Below, piece by piece: positions 1 through 9,347 of a stretch of 64,000 nt of DNA. The stretch's first letter is position 1. Each line of letters opens with the position of its first letter. Source of the stretch: Lachnospiraceae bacterium (GTDB taxonomy: Bacteria > Bacillota > Clostridia > Lachnospirales > Lachnospiraceae); assembly GCA_021202075.1 (NCBI GenBank), contig JAJQDT010000044.1:1-64000 (forward strand), in the 5' to 3' direction. The notes beneath the pieces are model-generated. The model had not been told where the DNA came from. It saw nothing but the letters and a program-made list of their open reading frames with translations, and searched no databases. Made by a program: the position numbers and the translations under genes.

Positions 1-401
1 AATTATTTTACATTTTTTCCAAATCACCCCTTGACATTTCTTAGCTGGACTTTCTCTAAAATCCGGATTCTATATAAAAATATTGTATCAGATTGTTCTG
101 CGGATAATAACGGCAGAAATGTCGAAAATTGGGAAAAGCTTTGTGCAGAATGCACTATGTCAAACGAAAACAAGAGGCCTCCATCGCATTCAGCTATATC
201 TCCTGATCTATGCCATTAAAAGTCTGTATGAATTGAGCTGTGCCGGGAGTACCTGAATTGAGTGCTGCTTAAAATTTTAGAATTGTTCACAGAAAATCCT
301 TTGACTTTGCCATAATGGGAAGGTTTACCTTCTGTGTGAAAACTTTTTATAAGTGTCCGGCAGACACTTCTGAATCGAATAACACAGGAGGGATTCTTTT
401 G
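1..401. other. Non-coding stretch upstream of the exporter operon
   Basis: No convincing gene is present. A 62-codon open frame at 31-219 has no ribosome binding site and no recognisable composition. A TTGACT box lies at 301-306, but no good -10 box sits 16-18 bp downstream, so I do not call a promoter. The promoter of the macA-like gene should lie in the last 150 bp. Confidence 0.5.
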
Positions 402-1934
402 ATGAAAGGCAAAAAAGGAAAAAAGCGTTGGTTAAAGCGGGTATTGATCGTGCTGCTGGCAGTGGCTGTACTGTTCGTGGCCGCCTTTTTTATCTTAAGC
501 AGCAGGACTTCAACCACAACATCTTTGAATACGGCGACTGCGTATATTGGTTCCATTCAGGTCGGAACAGAAGGAAGCGGGACGATTGAAGCGGCGGAAG
601 AGACGCTGGTACTGGCGGAGTATACGCTGAAAATTGACAGTGTGGAGGCAGAAGACGGGGACACTGTGGAGGAGGGAGATGTGATCGCGACGATAAATCA
701 GGATTCGATACAGGAGCAGATTGATCTTCTGGTGGAGGAGCTTTCCACGGTGGATGATTCCATTTCCTCGGCGAGTACTTCTGGATCTTCTTCCCTGACG
801 TCGCCAATTGCCGGACGGGTAAAGCGAATTTACGCCAAATCCGGAGATGTGCTCTCGGATGTGGTGGAGGAATATGGCGGCGTAATGGAGCTGTCCGTAG
901 GCGGGAAGCTGAAAGTAGAGGTCGGGACAGAGGAAACGCTGAAAATCGGGGAGACTGTGACGGTAGCGTTTTTGAGCTATGAGGTGGACGGAACCGTTCA
1001 GTCAGAAGAGGATGGCGTTTATACGATCCTGATTGACGACGGTGCGAATTATCTGGTAGACGCGGAGGCTACTGTGACCGATGCGGATGATGTCCTGATC
1101 GGGACGGGAGTTCTGCAGAGCAACCATCCGTATCTGGTCGAAGCTGCATATGGGATCGCGGATGAGATCAGTGTGGACATCGGGGATTCTGTAAGCTCCG
1201 GATCTACGCTGCTTACCAGAACGGATTATACATACAATGGCGATTATCTCGATCTGCTGACGGAGAGGGAAGAGATTATTGAGGAGCTGACGGCTCTGCG
1301 GGAGCTCTATCGGAACCCGGTACTGACTGCCTCCGGCGAGGGAATTGTCTCGAACCTGACGCTGGCCGCTGGGATGACGGTTGCGGAGAATGAGACGATG
1401 TATTCGCTGATCTCCACGGATCAGTTTTCTTTGAAGGTGGAGATTGACGAGCTGGATATTGACGGGATTGAAGTCGGGCAGACGGCGACCATTATATTTG
1501 ATGCATTTGAAACTGAGGAATATACAGGTACGGTGGAAAAGATTTCCGCGCTTGGAGAAAATACAAACGGCGTGGCAAGCTATACGGTGACGATTGCAGT
1601 GCCCGGGGCGGAAAAGCTGAAGACTGCAATGAGTGCGACGGCCACAATTATTATTGATGAGGCGGACGATGCGCTGCTGGTTCCGGTGGACGCGGTCTCT
1701 ACTGCAGACGGCCAGGACTACGTTACGGTGGTAAACAATGGCGTGGAGGAGACAAAAGAAGTCGCCGTCGGCCTGATCAACAACACGCTGGCGCAGATCA
1801 CGGAAGGCCTTTCGGAAGGAGATACGGTCGTTGTTTCTACAGAGACAGAGTCCACCAGCTGGATTGACAGCCTGATGATGGGCGGCGGTGGCGGAGACGG
1901 CGGCGACATGGGAGGAGGTCCGGACAGAGAATGA
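402..1934 (+). CDS. MacA/HlyD-type periplasmic adaptor subunit of an ABC exporter
   Basis: This is a membrane-fusion (adaptor) protein that links a MacB-type ABC exporter to the cell exterior. The N-terminus is basic, followed by one hydrophobic anchor at about residues 11-35, then repeated beta-rich and biotinyl-lipoyl-like segments typical of the HlyD/MacA family, and a short helical hairpin. The C-terminus is glycine-rich (MMGGGGGDGG), a tail often seen in clostridial members. The ATG at 402 was chosen because AGGAGGG lies at 387-393; the frame is open further upstream to 315 but without a binding site. The stop overlaps the next gene's ATG by 4 bp, so the three genes are translationally coupled. 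The cargo cannot be told from sequence; peptides, antibiotics or lipids are all possible for the family. Confidence 0.85.
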   Translation: MKGKKGKKRWLKRVLIVLLAVAVLFVAAFFILSSRTSTTTSLNTATAYIGSIQVGTEGSGTIEAAEETLVLAEYTLKIDSVEAEDGDTVEEGDVIATINQDSIQEQIDLLVEELSTVDDSISSASTSGSSSLTSPIAGRVKRIYAKSGDVLSDVVEEYGGVMELSVGGKLKVEVGTEETLKIGETVTVAFLSYEVDGTVQSEEDGVYTILIDDGANYLVDAEATVTDADDVLIGTGVLQSNHPYLVEAAYGIADEISVDIGDSVSSGSTLLTRTDYTYNGDYLDLLTEREEIIEELTALRELYRNPVLTASGEGIVSNLTLAAGMTVAENETMYSLISTDQFSLKVEIDELDIDGIEVGQTATIIFDAFETEEYTGTVEKISALGENTNGVASYTVTIAVPGAEKLKTAMSATATIIIDEADDALLVPVDAVSTADGQDYVTVVNNGVEETKEVAVGLINNTLAQITEGLSEGDTVVVSTETESTSWIDSLMMGGGGGDGGDMGGGPDRE

Positions 1935-2659
1935 TCGAGCTTGATAAGGTAAGAAAAACATATCTGGTCGGCGGCGAGGAAGTGCATGCTCTGGATGGAG
2001 TTTCCCTGCGGATACAGGATCGGGAATTTGTGGCGATCATCGGTGCGTCCGGCTCCGGGAAAAGCACGCTGATGAATATCATCGGCTGTCTGGATACGGC
2101 GGATGAGGGCGAATACCGGATCGACGGCGAGGAGGTATCGGAGCTGTCGGAGCGGGAGCAGAGTACCCTGCGGAACCGGAAGATCGGCTTTATCTTCCAG
2201 CAGTTTAACCTGCTTCCGAAGCTGACCGCTTATGAAAATGTGGAGCTTCCGCTGATCTATCAGGGTGTGCCTGCTTCTGATAGGAAGGAGCGTGTGATGG
2301 AAGCCCTGGAGAAAGTAGGACTTTCTAACCGCGTCCATCACAGGCCGAACCAGCTCTCCGGCGGCCAGCAGCAGCGCGTGGCGGTTGCGCGGGCCCTTGT
2401 CACGCACCCGACATTGATCCTCGCGGACGAGCCGACCGGGAATCTGGACTCACATTCGACCAGGGATATCATGGAGCTATTGAAGGAACTTCATGCCCAG
2501 GGAAATACACTGGTGCTGATCACACATGACAATGAGATTGCGGCGCAGGCCCCGAGACGGGTCAGGCTGATGGATGGAAGAATTATTGAGGATGACGGAG
2601 GACGCATGACGCCGCAGGAGGCTGAAAATGAATCTGAGACGGAAGGAGGCACGCTATGA
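1931..2659 (+). CDS. MacB/LolD-type ABC exporter ATP-binding protein
   Basis: This is the ATPase of the exporter, with all the nucleotide-binding motifs: Walker [10 protein letters not shown] near residue 38, Q-loop in FIFQQFN, signature [15 protein letters not shown], Walker [13 protein letters not shown] and the switch histidine in [14 protein letters not shown] is diagnostic of the MacB/LolD/FtsE branch. It overlaps the adaptor gene by 4 bp upstream and the permease gene by 4 bp downstream (ATGA in both cases), so the subunits are almost certainly made together. At 242 residues it is a normal length for a stand-alone ATPase. Confidence 0.93.
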   Translation: MIELDKVRKTYLVGGEEVHALDGVSLRIQDREFVAIIGASGSGKSTLMNIIGCLDTADEGEYRIDGEEVSELSEREQSTLRNRKIGFIFQQFNLLPKLTAYENVELPLIYQGVPASDRKERVMEALEKVGLSNRVHHRPNQLSGGQQQRVAVARALVTHPTLILADEPTGNLDSHSTRDIMELLKELHAQGNTLVLITHDNEIAAQAPRRVRLMDGRIIEDDGGRMTPQEAENESETEGGTL

Positions 2660-3819
2660 AAACTTCACAGGCAGCGAAGATGGCGGTGGCGGCTGTCCTC
2701 GCGAATAAGCTGCGCTCATTTCTGACAATGCTTGGCATCATCATCGGTGTGATGGCTGTGACCCTGTTGATTTCTCTGGTGCAGGGCGCTTCCGGCACAG
2801 TTACCGATTCCTTAAGCAGCCTGGGCGGCGACCAACTGATTGTCTCAGTAACAAGCCGCTCGAAACGGATGTTGCTCTCGGAGGTGGAAGCAATTGCGGA
2901 AGAGGAATCCATCGCGCAGGTTTCTCCGACAATCGATGGCTCCGGGACGGCGAAAGCGGACGGAAATTCGACCAGTGTGTCTATTACGGGAATCACGGAA
3001 GACTATGAGAGTGTGCAGGGCTTTGACCTCCTCACAGGAAGAAATATTACACAGACGGATGTAGACTACCGGCTGAGTGTCTGCGTGATTGGCTATACGG
3101 TGGCGGAGGATCTGTTTGGGACCACGGATGTGCTTGATGAGACCGTGCGTATTTCCGGGAGGGATTACCGGATAGTTGGCGTGTTGGAAGAATCCGGTGA
3201 AACTCTTTTGGGAAGCAACGATTCGACAGTGTTTATCCCGATCACAAATGCGCAGCGTCTTTTGTCACAGGTGGCTATCACAAGCTTCTACGCGGTGGTC
3301 AGTGAAGACTCTACCACGGATGCGGGCGAAAGTGCGATCAATTCCATCCTTTATGAGAAATTCGGGGATGACGACGACTATTCGGTCATTAATATGGAAG
3401 ATGTGCTGGAAACAATCGACACGGTCATGGCGGCCATGGAGATGCTGCTCGGAGCAATAGCAGGGATTTCCCTGGTTGTCGGGGGCATAGGGATCATGAA
3501 TATCATGCTCGTCTCTGTGACAGAGCGAACCAGAGAAATCGGTATCCGAAAAGCCATTGGCGCCCAGAAATCTGACATCGTGGTACAGTTCCTGATCGAA
3601 TCCATCGTGATATCCGTGGCAGGGGGAATTATTGGAATGCTGTTAAGCCAGGGAATCCTCTCAGCGATCAATGCATTTTCCAGCTACAGCTTTGGAATTT
3701 CCCTGTCTGTAGCCGGAATCGCACTTGGCTTTTCCGCAATGGTGGGAATCGTATTCGGCATTTATCCGGCAAACAAGGCGGCGAAGCTAAAGCCCATCAA
3801 TGCGCTGCGGTATGAATGA
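2656..3819 (+). CDS. MacB/FtsX-type ABC exporter permease
   Basis: This is the membrane subunit of the exporter. It has one N-terminal transmembrane helix (about residues 20-42), a large extracytoplasmic MacB periplasmic-core-like domain (about 45-260), and an FtsX domain with three C-terminal helices (from about 262 to the end). The final segment ending in ANKAAKLKPINALRYE is the typical end of the family. The start overlaps the ATPase stop. The next gene converges from the other strand with only 6 bp between the two stop codons and no clear terminator hairpin, so transcripts probably overlap here. Confidence 0.92.
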   Translation: MKTSQAAKMAVAAVLANKLRSFLTMLGIIIGVMAVTLLISLVQGASGTVTDSLSSLGGDQLIVSVTSRSKRMLLSEVEAIAEEESIAQVSPTIDGSGTAKADGNSTSVSITGITEDYESVQGFDLLTGRNITQTDVDYRLSVCVIGYTVAEDLFGTTDVLDETVRISGRDYRIVGVLEESGETLLGSNDSTVFIPITNAQRLLSQVAITSFYAVVSEDSTTDAGESAINSILYEKFGDDDDYSVINMEDVLETIDTVMAAMEMLLGAIAGISLVVGGIGIMNIMLVSVTERTREIGIRKAIGAQKSDIVVQFLIESIVISVAGGIIGMLLSQGILSAINAFSSYSFGISLSVAGIALGFSAMVGIVFGIYPANKAAKLKPINALRYE

Positions 3820-3825
3820 TGTTGA

Positions 3826-6300
3826 TTATGGTTTTTCATCCGATATACCGCGTATGGATGGTTGGATGACAAGTAAGCGCACTTCCAATAGTTCAAGCAT
3901 GGCGCCAAGCTTCAGCACGCCGTTTTCCGCGCGGACGGTATATTTTGTCAGAGAAGGCGACGAGCGTCTTTCCAGATATGGCATCTCGTAGGGTTCGAGC
4001 TCCATCGCTCCCATGGAAACCCACTGGTCGAACGCGCTGCCGTATTTTCGGCTGACAGACTGTTCGCATATGGTATAATCCCCATCCGGAATATCTGAGA
4101 GGGTTATATCCGCCTCCATAAACTGTTTAGGAGAAAAAGGTGTATATCGGTCAGTGAAGGTCATATCAAAGCGCTCTCCCAGTGCGTAGAGGTGGGAGAA
4201 ATGCCTGTAATTATAGAGCAGGATCTGATATTCGCTGCCCCTTCTGGCTATGTACCAGCCATCCCCATGGCCGAGGCAGGTATTACCCAGACGGGAAAGA
4301 AGCGTCAGGGCGTAATAGGAGGCTTTTGGGATTCCATTCCGGGTGAAGAGCCCCAGCCCTCCGGAGAACAGCTCCGCCGCGACCGGCGCTTCCCCCATCA
4401 TGTCGGTGAGCGACCAGCAGCAAAAGCTCTCCAGGCCGTCCATATTTTCCAGAATCCCTTTGGTAAAATAGCAGGATTTGAAACAGGTATCATTTAACAG
4501 ATCCTGCTGGCTGGGTGTATTGTTCCATTCTGTCAGGTAAACCGGGTAGTTTCGTCTGTTATCGCGGTTCACCTGGCGGATAAAAGCAGCGAGTCCGTCA
4601 GGAGCTTCTCCAAGAGTCATGGAATCGGCAAAGCCAAACAGGTCCATGGCGGAGGGGCTGCTTTTCTGTACGGTGTCGTAATAATGAAAGTTCAGGAAAT
4701 CAGGCGCACAGCCGTTGTCCTCGCACCAACGCAGGAAAGGAAGGTACCAGCGGTCCTCCCGGTCAACATAATAGACAGACGGGGCCCCGAATTTCAGACT
4801 TTTTTCACAGCTTTTTACAGTCTGCCATGTCTGGCGGTAAAATTCATAGAATGCTTCATCAGAAGAAAAACCGAATAACCGGAACGGCGTGTCCGGAAGA
4901 CTCCATGGGGTAAAGAGCCAGGTACGCACAGTGGCGGTACCATAGCGTCCCATAATATGGAGAATAAATGCCCGTATCAGTTCACACCATTCGTTCACAG
5001 AACGCGGCTCGCTGGTACAGTAGTTGATAAACTTCTTTTGCGGCGATTTTGCCATTGCTTCCGGCATAAAGCTGAATTCAATGAGCGGTTTCAGGTCCGC
5101 ATTCTGAATAAAATCCAGAACCTTATCCACGTAGAGAAAACTGAATGACAGACTTCCGTCCATCTGGCGGCTTACGAGCCGCATTTCATCGGACAGAATT
5201 CCATGGAAGCGGATATATTCAAACCCAATATCCTGCTGCATCCTTCTTACCATGTCCTGTATTTCCGAAAAAAGAAGGTCCCTGGCGCTTCCTCCTGGCA
5301 TCATTCGCCGCCAGGTATGGGAAACCGGGAAACCGGGCTGTGCCGCGCTGCATTGAATCCGGCAGGGATAGACCAGCTCCGGCTGCTCTATAACGGCAGG
5401 GGGATCCAGATATTTTTTCAGTCCGGCGATATAATCGTGCTGCACAGGCTCAGAAGCGGCAGCTTCGGGGACCTTTTGGACGCGCTGCCTGCGCCGCCAG
5501 GCACTCGGAAGCATATCGTATCTTTTTTTGAAGGCCTGTGCGAACGCGTGGCTGTTTGGGAAACCGCTGTTTGCGGATACCAGCTCAATCGTATGGTCGG
5601 TCTGGGTCAGTTCTGTGACAGCATGGTTCAGGCGGATTTCTGTGAGATAGCTAAGAAATGTCATGCCGTAATGCTGCTCGAAAAATTTGGAGAGGTAGGG
5701 AGCGGAGAGGTGTATTTCCCCTGCGAGCCGGGCCAGGGTAAAATTTTCCATATAATGCTCACTGATGATATGGTTAATTTCCGACATCCGTTCCGCATAG
5801 CGCTGAAGTCTTTTGTTTTGTGCGGTTGATTCATCAAGGCGAAAATGGTTGTACAGTACGTCCATGAGGTCATAGATGATGGCCCAGTTCCGCAGCTCAT
5901 AGCCGGACTGTCCGTCAGCATTGTTTTTTACAAGCCTTGCAATCAGGCGCCGGATTGCGTCAAAAGCAGGAAGCTGCCCCTGCTGCGCGGAATTACAGAA
6001 GAAGCTGGGGCGGAACGGGTGCGGCAGTGAGTTCTCAAACAGCACCTGGTCAAACTGTACACTGATGAGCACGCATTCAGAACCGCGGAATGAGTGCGGC
6101 GTGTGGCAGTTAAAGGCGACCACATCATCTGCTTTCAGAATGGTCATCTGCTGTGCTATCGTTACGGTGCAGGAACCGCTTAAAATCATCACAACCTCAA
6201 AGAAATCGTGGATGTGCGGTTCAATTTCCCCGATCTTTTGCAGAGAGCATCGCATTGGCGCATCATCGGTAAAGTTAATAATTTCATATTTTTGCCGCAT
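3826..6300 (-). CDS. AraC-family regulator fused to a GH39-like domain
   Basis: Three parts are visible. Residues about 1-95 form a cupin-like sensor domain, about 172-272 a double helix-turn-helix AraC DNA-binding domain, and about 300-820 a GH39-like (beta-xylosidase family) TIM barrel. The barrel keeps the nucleophile motif (LTEWNN, E591), but the acid/base motif expected as WNEP reads WSLP at 466-469, so the usual catalytic glutamate is missing. I infer a sugar-sensing rather than hydrolytic role. It probably controls the ABC importer and glycosidase genes transcribed divergently from 6751. A ribosome binding site (AGGAGG in the minus-strand reading) directly precedes the start at 6300. 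Confidence 0.85.
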   Translation of the reverse strand: MRQKYEIINFTDDAPMRCSLQKIGEIEPHIHDFFEVVMILSGSCTVTIAQQMTILKADDVVAFNCHTPHSFRGSECVLISVQFDQVLFENSLPHPFRPSFFCNSAQQGQLPAFDAIRRLIARLVKNNADGQSGYELRNWAIIYDLMDVLYNHFRLDESTAQNKRLQRYAERMSEINHIISEHYMENFTLARLAGEIHLSAPYLSKFFEQHYGMTFLSYLTEIRLNHAVTELTQTDHTIELVSANSGFPNSHAFAQAFKKRYDMLPSAWRRRQRVQKVPEAAASEPVQHDYIAGLKKYLDPPAVIEQPELVYPCRIQCSAAQPGFPVSHTWRRMMPGGSARDLLFSEIQDMVRRMQQDIGFEYIRFHGILSDEMRLVSRQMDGSLSFSFLYVDKVLDFIQNADLKPLIEFSFMPEAMAKSPQKKFINYCTSEPRSVNEWCELIRAFILHIMGRYGTATVRTWLFTPWSLPDTPFRLFGFSSDEAFYEFYRQTWQTVKSCEKSLKFGAPSVYYVDREDRWYLPFLRWCEDNGCAPDFLNFHYYDTVQKSSPSAMDLFGFADSMTLGEAPDGLAAFIRQVNRDNRRNYPVYLTEWNNTPSQQDLLNDTCFKSCYFTKGILENMDGLESFCCWSLTDMMGEAPVAAELFSGGLGLFTRNGIPKASYYALTLLSRLGNTCLGHGDGWYIARRGSEYQILLYNYRHFSHLYALGERFDMTFTDRYTPFSPKQFMEADITLSDIPDGDYTICEQSVSRKYGSAFDQWVSMGAMELEPYEMPYLERRSSPSLTKYTVRAENGVLKLGAMLELLEVRLLVIQPSIRGISDEKP

Positions 6301-6750
6301 CTGAATTCCTCCTGAATTTACTACTGTAAATTATAATCGAATAAAGCAAAAATTCAAGAATATTTAAATGAAATCACTCAAAAAAAGATTAAAAATCAAA
6401 GGTTTTGAAAGCATAAAAAAGAAAATTTTATTCTTAATCCATTGACTCCGCACCGATTTAAAAACTCAAAATTTGGAAAAAACGTTGTTTTTATCGGGAA
6501 AATGCACAAAAAGACGGTCTCTGTTTTTGCTGATTTGTACAAAACATTGTTTTTTTGCTTTGAACTGGCGGAAAGGCTCCCCAAAACAGACTTTTTGATG
6601 AAAATTCTGCGGAATTCAGCAAAAATCAAAGGAAAACTGAATAAATCGCGGCCTTTGAGGAATGCGTTTCTTTTATTATAGTACAGGAAAGCAAATGGTT
6701 TGCAGTCAGGATGAAGCGTCAGAAAGACAGTATTTTGATGAGGTGGGGAT
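6301..6750. other. AT-rich divergent intergenic region, probable regulatory region
   Basis: This 450-bp stretch separates the AraC-GH39 regulator from the importer operon. It is much richer in A+T than its neighbours and holds no credible gene. Two copies of a short dyad, AAAAC-RTT-GTTTT, centre near 6485 and 6547, about 62 bp apart, roughly six helical turns. These could be operator sites, but no binding has been shown. Promoters for both directions must lie here; none is clear enough to call. Confidence 0.4.
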
Positions 6751-8247
6751 ATGAAAAAACCGATACTCGAAATGAAACAGATCACGAAGTACTTTGGCAC
6801 GACGGTAGCGCTGAAGAATGTGGATTTCACCGTTTATCCGGGAGAGGTTCGGGGGCTGATCGGAGAAAACGGTTCTGGGAAGTCGACTATTTCTTCCATT
6901 GCGGCCGGAATGCAGAAGGCCAGTGCCGGGGAGATGTTTTTTCACGGCAAGCCCTGGAATCCGGAGTCAATGATAGATGCGCTCAGCCATGGCATCGGAA
7001 TGATTGTGCAGGAAAGCGGCACGATCCAGGGGATCACAGTGGCGGAGAACCTGTTCCTCGGGGAGACAAAGCAGTTCCAGGGCCGTTTTGGGCTGGTGGA
7101 CCGTAAGAAGATGAACGCGGCTGCGGATGAGGCATTGGACTTTGTCGGAATTTCGAATGTGCGGGGAGCCATGCCGATGGCTTCCATCGATTTCCAGACA
7201 CGGAAGCTGGTCGAGATCGCGAAGGTCGTGATGAAGAAACCGGATATTCTGGTTGTGGACGAGACGACTACGGCGCTGTCACAGGATGGGCGGAAGATCT
7301 TATATGATGTCGTAAAGCAGTTTCAGGAAAATGGGAAATCGGTCATTTTTATTTCACATGATCTGGATGAGGTCATGGAGGTCTGCAGCGAACTGACGGT
7401 CCTGAGGGACGGTGTGATGGTTGCAACGCTTTCCAAAAAGGATTTCGATGCGGACGTGGTAAAACAGTTTATGGTAGGACGTGAGCTGCAGGGTGATTAT
7501 TACCGCACGGATTTTGGGACGCTGGTCTCAGAAGAGGTGGCATTGGAGCTGAAGGACGGATGCGCGGCGGATCTGGATCATTTGAACGTGACGCTGCATA
7601 AGGGTGAAATCCTCGGCGTTGGCGGACTGTCCCACTGCGGAATGCATACTCTTGGGAAAGTACTCTTCGGCGCCCAGCCGCTCAGTCAGGGGCAGGTGAT
7701 GGCCAATGGCGTGCAGGTAAGCAGCGAGAGTACCGCCATGAGCCTGGGGATTGGCTATGTGAGCAAGGATCGTGACACAGAGTCGCTCAATCTGAACGCT
7801 TCGATCGGCGACAATATCGCGATTGCGGGGCTGGACAGGTTCGCGGTCAGCCGGTTTCTGATTCTGAGCGGAAAAGAAAGGGAGTATGTCAATAAGCAGA
7901 TCGAGGATCTTTCCATTAAATGCTTTGACGGAATGCAGGAAGTAAATCAGCTCTCCGGCGGGAACAAACAGAAGGTCGTGTTTGGCAAGTGGGTCGGCCG
8001 CGACAGCGATATCCTGATCCTCGACTGCCCGACTCGTGGTGTGGATATCGGCGTCAAGCAGTTCATGTATCAGATGATGTACCGGATGCGCATGGAAGGG
8101 AAATCCATTCTGCTGATTTCCGAGGAGCTTTCCGAGCTGATTGGTATGAGTGACCGCATCATCATTATGAAGGATGGAGCGATATCGGGCGAGTTTGAGA
8201 GGAGCCGCGGCCTGACGGACAGCATGGTGATTGATTATATGATCTGA
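6751..8247 (+). CDS. Ribose-type sugar ABC importer, double ATP-binding protein
   Basis: A 498-residue protein with two fused ABC domains, as in RbsA/MglA/XylG. The first domain has a canonical Walker A (GENGSGKST, about 38-46) and Walker B (ILVVDETTTALS). The second has a degenerate Walker A region (GLSHCGMHTLGK), a good signature (LSGGNKQKVVFGKW) and Walker B (ILILDCPTRGVDIG). That asymmetry is normal for this family. It is the first gene of a run of ATPase, permease, binding protein and second permease, followed by two glycosidases. The start is supported by GAGGTGGGG just upstream. The substrate is probably a plant-type mono- or oligosaccharide, given the GH39-type regulator. Confidence 0.93.
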   Translation: MKKPILEMKQITKYFGTTVALKNVDFTVYPGEVRGLIGENGSGKSTISSIAAGMQKASAGEMFFHGKPWNPESMIDALSHGIGMIVQESGTIQGITVAENLFLGETKQFQGRFGLVDRKKMNAAADEALDFVGISNVRGAMPMASIDFQTRKLVEIAKVVMKKPDILVVDETTTALSQDGRKILYDVVKQFQENGKSVIFISHDLDEVMEVCSELTVLRDGVMVATLSKKDFDADVVKQFMVGRELQGDYYRTDFGTLVSEEVALELKDGCAADLDHLNVTLHKGEILGVGGLSHCGMHTLGKVLFGAQPLSQGQVMANGVQVSSESTAMSLGIGYVSKDRDTESLNLNASIGDNIAIAGLDRFAVSRFLILSGKEREYVNKQIEDLSIKCFDGMQEVNQLSGGNKQKVVFGKWVGRDSDILILDCPTRGVDIGVKQFMYQMMYRMRMEGKSILLISEELSELIGMSDRIIIMKDGAISGEFERSRGLTDSMVIDYMI

Positions 8248-8287
8248 TATCAGGATCTTAGAATGTTTTCACATGGAGGAGATAGCA

Positions 8288-9280
8288 ATGAAACAGGAAA
8301 AAGAGATAAAGGCGCCCTCCCGCGCGAAGGTACTTATGGAACGGAGAATCCTGAACCTTGTTCCGATTATCGGTCTGCTGGTTCTTGTCGCGGTGTATCT
8401 GTTTGTCGGATATCAGGAGGACATCCGCTTTGACAAGGGGTTTCAGGCAATTCTGAATTCCAGCGTGGTGTGTGCGGTCGTGGCAACCGGAGCGATTTTC
8501 ATTTATACGCTTGGTTCGTTTGACATCAGCCTGGGCGCGGCAACGCTGGTCAGCGCCATGATTGGCGCGATGGCGTATAACGCCACAGAATCCATTGTGG
8601 TGATGATGCTGGTATGTGTGCTGGTTGCCATTGGGATCGAGCTTGTCAGTTCTCTTCTGGCTGCGTTCCTTGACCTGCCGGTGTTTATCACGACGGTCGC
8701 CATGATGTCCATTCTCAACGCGTTTGCACTGGTGCTTATCCAGATCAATAATACCGGTGATTCCATCAGCGTTCCGTCGGAGGCGGTGGATCCCTTTGAC
8801 AACATGGCCTTCAAACTGGCGGTACTTATTATTTATCTGATTTTTGCAATCTTTATGTTTAATTTCACAAAGATTGGACGATCCCAGAAATTTCTGGGCG
8901 GCAATCCGTTGTGTGCGAAGCTGACCGGTATCTCAATGAAAAAAATGGCGGTTATCGCCTTTGTACTCTGCGGCGTTGGGATCGGCCTGGGCGCCATCCT
9001 GACTGTCACATATGCGCCGACCGTATCCAGAAATACAGCGTCCGGCGTCGGGATGAATGTCATCCTCGCGATTGTTTTTGGTGGCATGCCGGTTTCCGGC
9101 GGCGCGAAGTCGAAAATCAGCGCGGCCGTGGTCGGGGCCATTTCCATTTCTGTGCTTGACCAGATTATGTCAATCCTGCAGCTTGGCTCCGGATTCGGAC
9201 AGATGGTAAAAGCAGCCATTTTCCTGGCGGTGGTTGTACTTACATCCCTCGGTTACCGCGGGAAAATGCTGGCGAGGTAG
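8288..9280 (+). CDS. Ribose-type sugar ABC importer permease (first)
   Basis: A multi-spanning membrane protein of the RbsC/BPD_transp_2 family, with 8-10 hydrophobic helices and the family segment GMNVILAIVFGGMPVSGG near the C-terminus. I place the start at the ATG at 8288 because GGAGGAG at 8275-8281 fits it; an in-frame ATG at 8273 would lie on top of that site. It follows the ATPase gene after about 40 bp. It pairs with the second permease at 10637, so the importer is probably a heterodimer in the membrane. Confidence 0.9.
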   Translation: MKQEKEIKAPSRAKVLMERRILNLVPIIGLLVLVAVYLFVGYQEDIRFDKGFQAILNSSVVCAVVATGAIFIYTLGSFDISLGAATLVSAMIGAMAYNATESIVVMMLVCVLVAIGIELVSSLLAAFLDLPVFITTVAMMSILNAFALVLIQINNTGDSISVPSEAVDPFDNMAFKLAVLIIYLIFAIFMFNFTKIGRSQKFLGGNPLCAKLTGISMKKMAVIAFVLCGVGIGLGAILTVTYAPTVSRNTASGVGMNVILAIVFGGMPVSGGAKSKISAAVVGAISISVLDQIMSILQLGSGFGQMVKAAIFLAVVVLTSLGYRGKMLAR

Positions 9281-9347
9281 AACCAAAACAGATTTCTCAG
9301 GCAGTGATGCCGTGAAATAAAAGTAAAAAAGAAAAGGAGAAAGGAAC

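Noticed and set aside
31-219. 62-codon open frame at the window start
   Set aside because: No ribosome binding site and no recognisable domain; the region looks non-coding.
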